Shown: positions 1 to 43,207, numbered from the stretch's first letter. The stretch is 64,000 nt of DNA from Chondrilla cf. caribensis (GCA_964020155.1 OZ026564.1:3041223-3105222); one strand, 5' to 3'. Notes: generated by a model not told the origin, from the sequence alone. A program made the numbers and translations.

Positions 1-30502
<30,502 letters not shown>

Positions 30503-30689
30503 TGCAACTGTACTGATTTGCAAATCGAAAACCTGAATGAATTCTGGTCACTTGGCGGTGCAGAGCTAAGTGGAAGCCATATTGCGTCTACCAGGCCCCG
30601 CCCATTGTGTATTTGTAATGTTGCCATGATGACGTCAATGAATACGCTTAATCGCCTTCGAGTGTTGTATTAGGCCTAATAAGCAGAAA
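30503..30689. promoter_or_regulatory. Bidirectional promoter of genes A and B
   Basis: 187 bp separate the two divergent start codons, so both 5' UTRs and core promoters must lie here or overlap the first exons. Visible motifs: a perfect TGACGTCA (CRE/ATF palindrome, 30630-30637) and CCCCGCCC (30596-30603). AAAATGGCCGAC overlaps the gene B start codon and resembles a YY1 box. No TATA box. Motif function is inferred. Confidence 0.75.
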
Positions 30690-30842
30690 ATGGCCGACAA
30701 ATGTGATAAAGACGTGAGACGAATGTCCCTGGCTTATCGGGATCTTACTCATCTTACAGAGTACGTCAAGAAGAAGATTAAACTAAAAGGAGTTGAAGTG
30801 CTTGACCTCAGCTACAACCACTTCTTATATCCTCTTCATTCA
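30690..30842 (+). CDS. LRMDA: Gene B exon 1
   Basis: 51 codons from ATG, phase 0. MADKCDKDVRRMSLAYRD then LDLSYNHFLYPLHS. The frame stays open to 30878, so a read-through form of 62 residues is possible if the weak donor is skipped. Confidence 0.7.
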
Positions 30843-33800
30843 GTAGTATTCACAACTGAAAGTGAAGTCGTTTGTTAACATGTAGAAATTATCACTGTAG
30901 ATTGTTACTATGACAACGGTCCTACTCTATAGTTTATATCCGCAATTAAAATGCCTTTGAAGGTGCTCCATGTACATTTACATACATACTATAATTTGTC
31001 GTTAATTTAACACTTGAAGACCAATAATTTTGTAATGAGTTGTACAGATTACCTCACGTAATTCCCATTTTTTTCTACGAATGGATTTGTGTACACAAGT
31101 TCAAGTAAATACGGTATTCACCAGATCTTTCTGCACATATACCTGTATGTATGTATTGATCAATCAATATACCCCATGTTAGTCTTCACCTGTGTGTAGC
31201 CTCATCATATTAGCTTTGATTCCTTGATTCATCTCCACTGGATTGAAGTCTCTGAATGGTCTGACCAACATCAAGACTCTTATTCTCGATGGCAACCTAT
31301 TGGAAGCACACATCATATTTCCGCCATTTCCGAATTTGGAGATTCTCTGGGTGAACAAGAACAACATTGACAATCTACCCATATTCGTCGAGACGCTTTC
31401 GGAATCTTTCCCAAACTTGAGGTTCCTAAGTATGATGAACAACCCAGCTGCCCCCAGCTACTTCAACGGCGGATCTGTAAAGGCGTACAAGGACTATAGG
31501 TGAATATGTGTACGTGCGTGAAATGTCAACATTACGCACTACCTTCCGTAAATGTGTACATGCATATGTACTGTATGTAATAGACAACTTGTATATATGT
31601 ACGTACGTATATACATATGTATGTATGTACGTATGTATGTGTGTATGTGCATATGCACTGTTGTAGACAGTATGTATGTACGTATGTACGTATGTATGTA
31701 TGTATGTGTGTATGTGCATATGCACTGTTGTAGACAGTATGTATGTACATATGTATGTATGTATGTATGTATGTGCATATGCACTGTTGTAGACAGTATG
31801 TATGTACATATGTATGTATGTATGTATGTATGTGCATATGCACTGTTGTAGACAGTATGTACGTATGTATGTACGTATGTATGTATGTGCATATGCACTG
31901 TTGTAGACAGTATATATGTATGTATGTATATATGTATGTGCATATGCACTGTTTGTAGTAGATAGTATGTACGTATGTTTTCAGGCCTTTCTATTCCAAA
32001 CACCTAGGGATCTTGGTTACCTGTCCTTATTACAGAGGTTTTCTCAATTCAGAGGTTCTTTGATACACTACAATATTGCACCAGGACAAGGAATGGTGTC
32101 CTTATTGCAGAGGTTTCCTTAATTCATATGCCGTTTGATACACTGCAGTATTACACTGGGACGAGAAATGGTGTCCTCAAGTATTACAAAATCTCTTCCA
32201 AATCAAACTTTGGGATAGGAAGCTTCTTCTGTATTTCTACTGACTTTGGTTGTTATCGGGTTGCGTGTGTGCTGCTGTGATGTCATGTGTCTTGTGACCA
32301 ATTGTCCTCATAACACCATTGGGTCTGTCATTTGTGTGGCACTGACAGTAATCATGCATTCATACATACGTACATACGTAATGCTTGTGTCACATATAGC
32401 CCCTCCAATCTTTAATTCGCACCAGTAATTTTGTGTATACATATCATAGGCGGAGGAATGGTTCGGCAAGTGGGGGGCCTAAAGGCCATGGTGCTGAACT
32501 CATGATTAATATTGCAATTGCGTCCATGCATGTAATACTCTACATAGACATTCTTGGCTCCACCTTTGTGATGAGTGGGGGGACATGGCCCCCCTGCCCC
32601 CCCCCTTGTTCCGCCGCCTATGCCTATGAAGGTACATACGTACATATGTGTGTACATCTTAAAAGCCATTGATATTTGTGATATCTTGGAATTACGTAGT
32701 GCAACTGAAGTTGAGTTTAGACTTTTATATTTGTCATTACAGACTGTACTGCGAAAATCTCCACAATTCCACATACTTAAATGCCAATTGTTGTGCAGAC
32801 AAAAAAGGTCTGCTCCGCATGTAAACTTTAAAGTAAAAAGTTGAGCGATACCTAAATACCTATGTATGTGTTAATAGATTGATGTCTATTTATTTGGACA
32901 ATTACGCACGTCACTTGTTGGCAAATAATTGCAACGTTTCGCCCTCTTGGGCTTCTTCAGGCAATGCTTACAAAACTAAGTGTGACAATAAAACTTCATA
33001 ATGCGTAATTGTCCAAATAAATAGACATCAATCTATTAAGGCTCAGCATGTCAACTAACTTCTATCATAACCTGTGTATGTGTGTCTGTACTTTGGTAAT
33101 ATTCTAGAAAGTACTTGGCTACTTACGTACTTGCGTACATACAGTTGTCTATTTCTGTTGGGTAATTTGTAATGTATGCTATATAGCCACATCTACACAT
33201 GCATGCATACGTACATATGTATGTACTTTAGTAAAATTTCCAATGGAGTAGCTACATATAATATATACGTATGTATGTTTGTGTATTTCCACTGGGAAGC
33301 TTGTACATAAGGTAGCCACTTTTCTAAAGTCCCTCCCGATGCACACAAGAATTCTAACCTAAACTGTAAAGAAATCCAACTTGCTTAACTTGCAAGTCCT
33401 TTGAAGGATGAATAAGATACGTACGTACTTGCTATCAGTATCAGTAGGTATATGTAGTGTTATGTACGTACAATAAATGAGGTAGGGACCAAGTGAAGTG
33501 TGTACATACTGTATTTGTGTTCTAACTAGAATGTGCACGTGCATGCTAAGGAATGTGTATTAATTGTAATAGTTCTTGTCCATCCCAAATTCCTCTACTT
33601 GTTAAATTGTATTTGGTACAGTAACCGGATTGGACAGATGCATACCACAACCTCCACCTCTGCATGAGTTCGTAACATGTGTCCACCAAGTGGAGTTCCG
33701 AGCAAACAGCCCCAATTCACTCGGTACATGGGCTGTACACACATGTTTATTTAGGTGTGCATGTCACCTCACATAGCAATGCGCACTACCGGCACGCCAC

Positions 33801-34664
33801 AAAGGGGAGTGCTCCTCAATAGCTGTAACGTGTACATAACAACATCAGGTACCTGTTGGGTATGTGATTATTTGTGTCTCAGAGGCAACACAACCTGTCA
33901 TGCAAAACTGCAATTTTCCAATTTGTTTGAGAGTTGGGTGTGCAGGTGTTGAGACCGAGAGGAAATTGGATGGGGGATGAATCCAGTTAAGTAGAATCGC
34001 ATTGCAGACCACCTCAGTAATAGGACTGCCTCGGTAATAAGAAAACCTCGGTAATAGGACCGCCTCAGTATTAGTACTACCTCAGTAATATGACCATCTC
34101 AGTATTAGAACCACCTCAGCAATCGGACTATCTCAGTAATATGACCATCTCTGTATTAAAACAACCTCAGCAATAGGGCTATCTCAGTAATAGAACCACC
34201 TCAGTTTTATGATCGTCAAGTCAATACTCTAGGTATGCTGAACTGCAGTGGAGTCTGGGTATAACCTCTGGGGATACGGAATAAACCCTGTATTTCAGAA
34301 ATACCATTCATCAGAGCACATTATTCCAAACAAAAGATTGTCGAGAATAGTGTACTTGTTTGACTTATCCATCTATTTGCGCTAGGCTAGTTGATCCTGA
34401 TCCTGGTGAATCCATGGTTGGGTATGTTTTGCTAAGAAGCAATCGAAAGTGGCTGCGAAGATAGATGATAGAAACTGTTCAACCAGATCCATCCCATCAT
34501 TCCAGTTGAAGTGCTACATTTACCCTCTCTGTTGTAGAATATACGTGATCAGCAGGCTCCCCAAGCTGGAGTTCCTGGATGACGAAGCTGTCTCTGAAAA
34601 GGAGAAAACGGAAGCCCATGAGGTATATCAGGCTGCAACTCATAGGAAAGTAAAGAGTACATGA
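30690..34664 (+). CDS. LRMDA: Gene B: LRMDA-like leucine-rich-repeat protein (3 exons)
   Basis: Exons 30690-30842, 31249-31499 and 34538-34664 (stop TGA) give 176 residues in phase. It has two to three LRRs (VEVLDLSYNHF; NIKTLILDGNLL; NLEILWVNKNNI; NLRFLSMMNNPAAPS) and a C-terminal cap: YRIYVISRLPKLEFLDDEAV. This order and the FLD--V--E tail match LRMDA (C10orf11), a small cytoplasmic LRR protein linked to melanocyte differentiation in vertebrates and to endosomal/recycling complexes. The role here is unknown. Length is close to the vertebrate protein. The exon 1 donor (TCA|gtagta) is unusual and is the weakest join. U2A'/ANP32-type LRR caps are the main alternative. Confidence 0.7.
31249..31499 (+). 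CDS. LRMDA: Gene B exon 2
   Basis: Acceptor ..ggattgaag| is the only AG after an in-frame TGA, which fixes the start. Three LRR strands, phase 0 to 2, donor AG|gtgaat. Confidence 0.8.
31560..31985. repeat. (GTAT)n-based ~60-bp minisatellite
   Basis: About six copies of GTGCATATGCACTGTTGTAG plus ACAGTATGTATGTAC and a variable GTAT tract. The GTGCATATGCAC palindrome is conserved in all copies. Gene B intron 2. Confidence 0.92.
32015..32200 (+). mobile_element. Family 2 remnant
   Basis: Two tandem segments with CCTTATTACAGAGGTTTTC and CAGAGGTTCTTTGATACACT, the same interior as the copies at 19700 and 27756; ends decayed. Confidence 0.65.
32445..32622 (+). mobile_element. 178-bp foldback MITE with CATAGGCGG termini
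   Basis: Left end CATAGGCGGAGGAATGG, right end the complement of CATAGGCGGCGGAACAAGG. GGGGGGCC and GGCCCCCC runs lie inside. A non-autonomous DNA transposon; the superfamily is not clear (hAT-like is possible). Confidence 0.75.
32872..33038. mobile_element. Inverted-repeat element with hammerhead-like core
   Basis: 37-bp perfect inverted repeats (32872-32908 and 33002-33038) enclose, on the minus strand, CTGAAGAAGCCCAAGAGGGC followed by GAAACGTTGC. This is the hammerhead layout CUGAUGA/stem II/GAAA with one core change (U to A) and a perfect GCCC/GGGC stem II. Such motifs occur in Penelope-like and retrozyme elements. Confidence 0.7.
33990..34215. repeat. 17-bp minisatellite (family 4 related)
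   Basis: About 12 degenerate units of ACCACCTCAGTAATAGG, the same unit as inside the element at 44988. Gene B intron 2. The interval 33040-33990 holds a decayed family 5 copy near 33365-33550 and nothing else recognised. Confidence 0.85.
34538..34664 (+). CDS. LRMDA: Gene B exon 3 with stop
   Basis: Acceptor tctgttgtag|, LRR cap ISRLPKLEFLDDEAV and a Lys/Glu-rich tail, stop TGA 34662-34664. No AATAAA follows closely; the first is at 35085-35090. Confidence 0.82.
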
Positions 34665-35110
34665 GGAGAAGAATATTTTTTAATTGCATAAACATATATA
34701 TTTGCTGTGAATATAGTTGTTCTTTTTGTATATCAATCTTTTTTGACCTTTCGAGAATTCAAATCCCATTTTAATGCGCGTCCATTTTTTCCGTATAACT
34801 TTGTTTTCTTTTGTTTTCTAATTCATATTTGGCTGGAAATTCGCGCGATCTGAGCACAACAAGATTCATTGCATGGGACGAGGTCGGCCGAAGGACGCCT
34901 ATAAACGGAATCGACTGTATACGTGGCGAGATCACCTTTCGTCTGCAGCAAGACCATATTCCTTGGGATACCAGTCTTCAAGATACCCCCACTCATACCA
35001 GCGCTGGGCCACTTGCGGGTTTCTGTATTTCAGCTATACGTAGGAGAGCCGCGCAGGAAGTGTTTTGTGGGGCGAGTCATCACCAATAAAGGTTTCGGCG
35101 ATCGCGAGCC
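34665..35110. promoter_or_regulatory. Gene B to gene C spacer, CpG-richer 5' region of gene C
   Basis: 446 bp between the gene B stop and the gene C start. From about 34840 the sequence is richer in CG (AATTCGCGCGATC, GAGGTCGGCCG, GGCGATCGCGAG) than the surroundings, as expected for a promoter/5' UTR. An AATAAA at 35085-35090 could serve gene B. Confidence 0.55.
34873..35043 (+). CDS. Possible upstream ORF of gene C, 56 codons
   Basis: ATG to TAG frame beginning MGRGRPKDAYKRNRLY, basic, with an AT-hook-like RGRP core, ending before the gene C start in another frame. It may be a uORF or chance in a GC-richer stretch where all three frames are open. Confidence 0.25.
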   Translation: MGRGRPKDAYKRNRLYTWRDHLSSAARPYSLGYQSSRYPHSYQRWATCGFLYFSYT

Positions 35111-35120
35111 ATGTCAGAAG
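35111..35120 (+). CDS. Gene C exon 1 (10 coding bases)
   Basis: ATGTCAGAAG|gtaaga: three codons plus one base, joining G|CT (Ala) in exon 2. Chosen because an in-frame TAA lies at 35087-35089 and this ATG gives the only phase that keeps exons 2-5 open. Confidence 0.65.
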
Positions 35121-35449
35121 GTAAGAGAAGGGGAGCTCTATTAAGCTTCACAGTTACTTGTTTGACGTCACAACGAGCTACGTAGTCTGAATTTGTTGGT
35201 CTTTCGTCCTTGCTGTACGTTCGTAGAGGTGCGCACGTAGTACGTGAGTGGACTCGTGAGTTCTGTGTTTGAAGTTAGTGTGCTTGGGTCTAGTATTGGG
35301 GTTAGAGAGTCTGTACTTGCGGTGTCGTTTTTAGTAGTTCAGTATCTGCCTAAGCCGAATCTTTGAATGTGTTCCTATCCGAAGCCAGTTCTGTTTCCAG
35401 AGGCAAATTCCACGCCCATCTTCCTAGTACATACATGTGGTGGTGGTGG

Positions 35450-35518
<69 letters not shown>

Positions 35519-37763
35519 TCTAACTCTATGGTTAAATGTAAACAGAGTAATTCAGTACAGTAATTCCCAGGACAGTGTTTTTGACCTGTTTGTGGGGTTG
35601 CTCATTAGAGAAAGGGGAGCTATATGGAGCTTCACAGCTTCTTTATATGGTTTTTACTGTACGCGTGTCCATATGTGTTTGTACGGTGCTAATCGCTTGA
35701 GGCAGACCTTCAACCATGCAGTTTGTTAGGACCGATGTTGCTACATATACAGTAGTCTATTTTGTTTTCATTACACCATCCAAGGCATACAGATTGTCAA
35801 GGTTCACTACCTGGTTGACATCACTCCAGGTTACACCTGATTCACCTATTTGTCTTGCACACATCCTGTTTGCATACCCCTCTCCCTTCTTGTATGGCTA
35901 GGATAGACCATTCAACTGCCCTCCTTGCTATAATTATAGTCTATTGGGACGGTTTAACAGCCCAGAGCAACCTCAGTACAATCACTTTGAAGGCTGTCTT
36001 GCCCTTGTATGTTAGCGGATCATGGAATTCTGCCTAGTGGGTATAATACCTGTATATAAAGTCCACACAAAGGACTGGTAGACCATGCAGGGCAGTTTCC
36101 AAATGCAGGTGGTCTTTATATAGAGGTTCTGTACTATAGTTGAGTTAGTCCAGTAATGGTCACTTGGGGTAGGTGGTCTTTGTGTAGAGGTGGTCTTTAT
36201 AGACAGGTTTTAATGTAGTCCAATAATGGCCACTTAGGACAGTTGGTCTTTGTGTAGAGGTGGTCTTTATAGACAGGTTCTAGTGTAGTCCAATAATGGT
36301 CACTTAGGACAGGTGGTCTTTGTGTAGAAGTGGTCTTTATAGACAGGTTCTAGTGTAGTCCAATAATGGTCACTTAGGACAGGTGGTCTTTGTGTAGAGG
36401 TGGTCTTTATAGACAGGTTCTAGTGTAGTCCAATAATGGTCACTTAGGACAGGTGGTCTTTGTGTAGAAGTGGTCTTTATAGACAGGTTCTAGTGTAGTC
36501 CAATAATGGTCACTTAGGACAGGTGGTCTTTGTGTAGAGGTGGTCTTTATAGACAGGTTCTAGTGTAGTCCAATAATGGTCACTTAGGACAGGTGGTCTT
36601 TGTGTAGAAGTGGTCTTTATAGACAGGTTCTAGTGTAGTCCAATAATGGTCACTTAGGACAGGTGGTCTTTGTGTAGAGGTGGTCTTTATAGACAGGTTC
36701 TAGTGTAGTCCAATAATGGTCACTTAGGACAGGTGGTCTTTGTGTCGGGGTGGTCGTCATAGCAGGTTCCACTGTATAGCAGTGTCTCAGGCCACCTTAT
36801 GAACCAGTCCAAGTGGTCTCGATTGTGAGATGATCCCAATTACAGTGTTTGAAGTGTATTTAGTAATGTGAGTTCCTTGGACTGGTAGATAGTGACCCTA
36901 TCACTGAGGTGGTCTTAATGCAGGCTCTACTGTACAAGCTATTATACATGCATGAACCTCTGGAGCAAGACTCCAGTTATTCTAACTGGATCATTTACTT
37001 CTTAGGAACCTGTCATTATACAAATAGAAAACTAACATAGAACTGGTAAATTGCAAAACTATAACCGTAAAATTCTGCTGGATTGTCAGTTCTCCACTCC
37101 CTGTGCACATATCCGTACATACCTCATGTTAGTGGCTCAGGAACCTGTGGGAGCACCAAGGCATTCCTTTGTGGCAGGATATTTACTGTTATAAGTACCC
37201 CCAGGGCGTATCTACGCGCTGTTGAATTCACACACATGCATATGTACCTTATTAGGTCACTGCTATGTTACAACACCATATGAGGTATATAGTGCTGCCC
37301 TACATGTATGTGTGAATGTGGTGGAAACCAGTCCTGTGGATGTGTGCGGAGTGATTTGTCTGCTCCTTGAAGGTGTGTAGCTTTGTGTACAGAGGCTGAG
37401 AGGCAGGGTAGTACAATGTGTTCAGGCACCCCCTCCCCACTCACCTCCAGACTATTACGTAGGTGGATAACATTCTAAGCCTCATTAAGGGACAAAAATG
37501 TTTTTTTTTTCCAAAATTTCCCTTCACCATACCAATTTTATTGTGAAAATCAAAATGAGACCCGCTTCCACACCCATATTCTCACTTTAACTCCCACTCC
37601 CACTCCCCCTCCTACTCCCACTTCCATTTTCACCCCCACTCCTACTCCCACTTTCCCTCCCACTCTCACTTCAATTCTCATTTCCACTCCCACTCCTACT
37701 CCCTCTCTCACTTAATTCCCACTTCCATTCAATTTCCACATCCTACCAACTGTCCTATGATGT

Positions 37764-37816
<53 letters not shown>

Positions 37817-40259
37817 GTTCCTTTCTAGAATGACTAGTATCTAGCATACATATCTGCTGTACAAATGTATGTACATAAGAAACCTGCTTAACCTGCGTAT
37901 GTATGTACATACGTACCTACATTACGCAAATATATGTTCTGTATAGGCAGTTAACCTTGTGTAGTGTGTACATGTATGATTGATGTTTATGTGAAGATTG
38001 GCACACGGACGTACGTATGTCAAAAATGATTCAAAGTACGTACATGTACATACTTATGTATGTATATGGTACATACATGTAAGAGTTTGCGCCTTGGCGT
38101 ATTTTACATTGTTCCCTGTTAATGGTAGAAACTTCAAAATTTCAGTCCAACTTGCTTAACAAGTACTCCTGGTTGTGGAATACTGTGCTATATATTATTG
38201 TACATGTATACACTTCACTCAGTCCCTAGCTCATGTACACTTTGTCAACCAGTACTGATAGCAAGTACCTCTGATAAGAAGTACAGATTTGGTGTACCCT
38301 CAAGGCAAGTTGGACTGTACATAGAATTCGATGTGTATTTTACAAACGTATACATGTACTCCTGTACTGGGTATCTATAGTGTAGGTTCATATGCCACTT
38401 TGGTGTTCTACATCTAAAGATGTAGTTGCCTTGTACTATCTCCTCCTCTCCTTCAAAGTATCTGTTACGTAGTTTGTAGTGCAAACATACGTACATAATA
38501 TGGACATGAATGTGCATATTGGGAGTACAGTGCTGACTAAGCAAGTTGGAATGTAGGTACAGTATGTATATACAGCATGTGTGAACATACCTTATATGCG
38601 TGTGTGCACATGTATATACATACTACATGTACTGTATGTACTGTACGTACTGTATGTATTATGTGTTTTACAATGGGATGTTAATATGGTGTTAGGTCTT
38701 GGTAGAGACTGGCTCTCTTTGGCTTGTGAATTACTGCAGCTAATCTCACTTATTGAGACCACCTATGGAACCAATCGAAATAGTCTTTTTCAAATTTTGA
38801 CATTGAAAGACCACAGAGTAATAGAGTAAAGGAATTGCCTGAATTGAGAAATACGGGTTTTATTACTGAGGCAGTCTCATTACTGGGATGGTGTTTGAGT
38901 GGGGTTCAACTGTTGTGTAGCCAATATTTGTATATTTTTTAATGTGTACCGTTGTCCTCAGTAATTCTACCCAGTGGCTCAGTTAAGTTGCCAAGGTGGT
39001 GTAGTCTGCTTGTGATGCAGTCGTTATTCTTGTGTAATACAATCCCTTTCAACTTTGTACACTTCACAAGTCAAGTGCTTGGGAGGTCAGGAGACTTGCC
39101 AAATATCCTCCATTTCTTGCTGGATGTACGTACGCAGTGTGTACTGTATGTATGTGGGAGAGAGTGTGTATACCGGTACCAAGGTACTCCTACATCCCAA
39201 TTTTACACGCATACATGCAGCCAAGTCCACTTGAGTCAAATGTCTAATTTGTGGATATGTCAAATCGGTGGTCGAGTAGACAGCGTTGTCTGTGCACTAT
39301 GTGGTCAAATGAGTACAGTTGTCTCAGCTATTTCTTACTTAGCATGTTGATCTCTGACAAGCTAACTTTCGATAAATACAATTCTTAGTGTCCACAAAGG
39401 TTTGACTTATCCAGACTCCACCATATTTCAGTGTCCCCAGAGGTCTGACTTATCCAGACTCCACCATATTTCAGTGTCCCCAGAGGTCTGACTCATCCTG
39501 ACTCTACCGTGTTTCAGTGTCCCCAGAGGTCTGACTTATCCAGACTCCACCATATTTCAGTGTCCCCAGAGGTCTGACTTATCCAGACTCCACCGTGTTT
39601 CAGTGTCCCCAGAGATTTAACTTATTCTGACTCCTCCGAGATTTTACTCATTTAGAGAGTCATAGTAGAATAGAAACACATGCATAGTAATAAAGCTGTG
39701 TGTTTGAAAACTATGGTATTCTCCAATCCTCTCAATTTCTCTCCCAAGGGCACACACGAACTGTGTGCTTCTGGGGAGGGGGTACACCATATCCTCCCCC
39801 ATCTCTCTCCCAATTGTACTTACATGTACATACGTACATGCATACTATATTGTGTGTGATGTATGTACGTATGTGAAAATAGATGACAGGTGTGTGTTTG
39901 TTTCTCTCTCTTGTAGCTGATATCCAGTATCCCCGTGAGGCGCACTCTGGTGACCACACCCACATGTGGACGCCCTATCACCCTGAGTATCACCCAACAA
40001 AGCACTACCCCTACTATACCAGTTACCATATGCCCCCGCCAGACCCCTGCTACCAAGGATACTGGGAAAGTGATAGAACAAAAGTCATGGACAGAGTGTA
40101 CTATGACGAGGTATGTATGCATGTACGTATGCAAGAATATGTGTGTGAACTTGTGTGTGAACAAGTGTGTGTGTGTGAACACTTGTGTGTACATGTTTGT
40201 GAGTATGTGTGAACATATTAGTGATTTGGTGTGTGAACGTGTTGGTGTGTGTGTGTCAC

Positions 40260-40303
<44 letters not shown>

Positions 40304-43207
40304 TGTGTATGAAAGCAGGGGGTTGAAGGGAAAAAAAGGGAAAAAAGCTCTAATTCTGAGGTTCCAACCTGTACAAAATCTTTGCTAGTCCTCTTGTTAG
40401 TCTTTCCAGTCATCGCACACACACCCAATGGACAGTTATCTGAGATATACGTATATGAGTACATATCTGAGATTACCTGTGTTCAGGTGGCATCCAGTTT
40501 CATTCTACGCTCCCAGAACCAGCTATGACCAGCAGGCACATGTTTGTGTGTTTATTTCCACATTAAGGTTGATATCCCTCCCAAATATGTACTGAATCAT
40601 GTCCGTAGTAAAACAGTTGTTAAACCGTTAGACTTATTTGCTGCAGATCAATCAAAATCACATTACATAACTATTTACTGTATTTGTGTACATACGTATG
40701 TATGTAGTTAAGTATGTACCTGGACTTGTATGTGAATACATACTCCCGGTTAGCGAGTACACCTCACTCAGTCCCTAGCTCATTGTACACTATTTATAGT
40801 AAGTACCTATCTACGTACGTATGATAAGAAGTACAGATTTGGGTGCCTTTCAAGGTGCTTACCAAGTAAGTTTGACTGTAATCCAAATGACATAATCATA
40901 TCAATCGATGTAATTTAGCCCTCGGAAACCTCTTCACTTTACGTCAATCCAGCACACACCAAGACAAGATATATTCCAGGTATTGGGGTAACCCTTAACT
41001 TCATGGTAACTTTGCCGCAGTGTTCACTGGAATACATACATAGTACAACAATTAACAAACAACTAACAAACAATTAACAAATAACTAACAAACAATTAAC
41101 AAGCAACTAACAAACAGTTAACTCCCAACTAGCAACAATCAAATAACAACAAACAATGGATGGAGTTGAATTGTTTCTGACTTGCCCCTCCAATGGCTAA
41201 CTATAGAGTTTACAGTTTTTAGGGTATATTCCAGGCTCTTCTTTGATCCTTGTTATAATAATAAATATATACCCTGTGGTAAACACCCATGTGTATGTTT
41301 TTTTTATTCTGTCAATAGTTTTGTTTGGGTGTTGTGTTTATGGTTAACAGAGGTTGTGTAGGGGGGTGTTTGCAGCTGTTTTTGTGCCAATAAATTACAT
41401 CCCAGCTGCATGTTTGGGTCCAGTGATTTAATGGATAAGGATTGCATCCAGGCGACATCACAACCCTCCCTGTGATTCTGATGATCTAGCAGGTCTGGGT
41501 TCACTTCCTCCCATGCTACCGAGTACACACTGTGTTCAGTGCTACCGAGTACACACTGTGTTCAGTGCTACCGAGTACACACTGTGTTCAGTGCTACTGA
41601 GTACACACTGTATTTAGTGCTACCGAGTACACACTGTGTTCAGTGCTACCGAGTACACACTGTATTTAGTGCTACCGAGTACACACTGTGTTCAGTGCTA
41701 CCGAGTACACACTGTGTTCAGTGCTACCGAGTACACACTGTGTTCAGTGCTACCAAGTACACACTGTGTTCAGTGCTACCGAGTACACACTGTGTTCAGT
41801 GCTACCGAGTACACACTGTGTTCAGTGCTACCGAGTACACACTGTGTTCAGTGCTACCGAGTACACACTGTGTTCAGTGCTACCGAGTACACACTGTGTT
41901 CAGTGCTACCGAGTACACACTGTGTTCAGTGCTACCGAGTACACACTGTGTTCAGTGCTACTGAGTACACACTGTGTTCAGTGCTACCGAGTACACACTG
42001 TGTTTAGTGCTACCGAGTACACACTGTGTTCAGTGCTACCGAGTACACACTGTGTTTAGTGCTACCGAGTACACACTGTGTTCAGTGCTACCGAGTACAC
42101 ACTGTGTTCAGTGCTACCGAGTACACACTGTGTTCAGTGCTACCGAGTACACACTGTGTTCAGTGCTACCGAGTACACACTGTGTTCAGTGCTACCAAGT
42201 ACACACTGTGTTCAGTGCTACCGAGTACACACTGTGTTCAGTGCTACCGAGTACACACTGTGTTCAGTGCTACCGAGTACACACTGTGTTCAGTGCTACC
42301 GAGTACACACTGTGTTCAGTGCTACCGAGTACACACTGTGTTCAGTGTGTTGAGTGTTCTGTTATTCTTGTGCCCATGTTAGGAGCAGTAGGATGTCCCA
42401 TTGATTGGTTATCTGTGTGTACATTGCTGTATCGTATTAGTGTTGATGGGCATATCATCCTACATTACTGTTATGGGATCGTACATGCTATACGTGTGTT
42501 ATATACAAGGTGTTAGTGAATGTGGTCAAATTATGTAAAGTGTATGAACAGTGCAACTTGCTTAGTAAGTACCCTGGTTAGTACAGTACAACTTGCTTAG
42601 TAAGTACCCTGGTTAGTACAGTACAACTTGCTTAGTAAGTACCGTGGTTAGTACAGTACAACTTGCTTAGTGCCAACTGTTGATGTGTCCCAGTGTAGTA
42701 CTGTAGTGTACTACGCTACCTAATTGTGGCAAAGAGAGGTATGTACTATTCCAATCCCACTGTGTAGGCCTGTACCTACCTTCATACTCCTACACCAAAC
42801 AAATGGCACGTGTACACAATCCATGTAAACATGGACCCATGCTACTCTCTGTTTGTACAGGCCTCTTCACAGTAAACATACAGAGTAAACCTTTTCTCCT
42901 CATAATCAGATTCATAATGACTTTGTTAGCTGTATGTGCACGGTTGTTTTTGTAGGTTAGGTGTACTCGGCTGCATAAGCAGAGTGTTGATTCGCTGGTT
43001 TATTTAGCGAAATGGGCCAAACTGGCTCGTAGGGTTCTGTTATTGGGGATTCCAGCCTCTTTAGAGGCAAATCTTCATCTGCAATCTTGTGTGTGTACAC
43101 ATTTCTGTGGTAATGTATGTACAATATCGATCATGTATATTGTGTGTGTGTGTATATATATAAATCTGTGTGTGTACATACGTATCTGTGTATGTGCCTA
43201 TATGTGC

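Noticed and set aside
30503..30523. Upstream in-frame Met giving MQISTVA before MEARL
   Set aside because: It would place polar residues before the signal-peptide core; the downstream Met gives a canonical signal sequence.
34811..35144. 92- and 73-residue ORFs upstream of gene C
   Set aside because: All three frames are open in this GC-richer stretch. One ends at 35089 just before the chosen ATG, and the other enters the intron out of phase with exon 2.
39935..40312. Alternative open frame across gene C exon 2 (MRRTLVTTPTCGRP...)
   Set aside because: It joins to a TGA shortly into exon 3, whereas the HYP-rich frame stays open through exons 3-5.
41513..42516. 100-180 codon ORFs of SATEYTLCSVLPSTHC type
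   Set aside because: Translation of a 26-bp minisatellite cycling through three frames; lies in a gene C intron.
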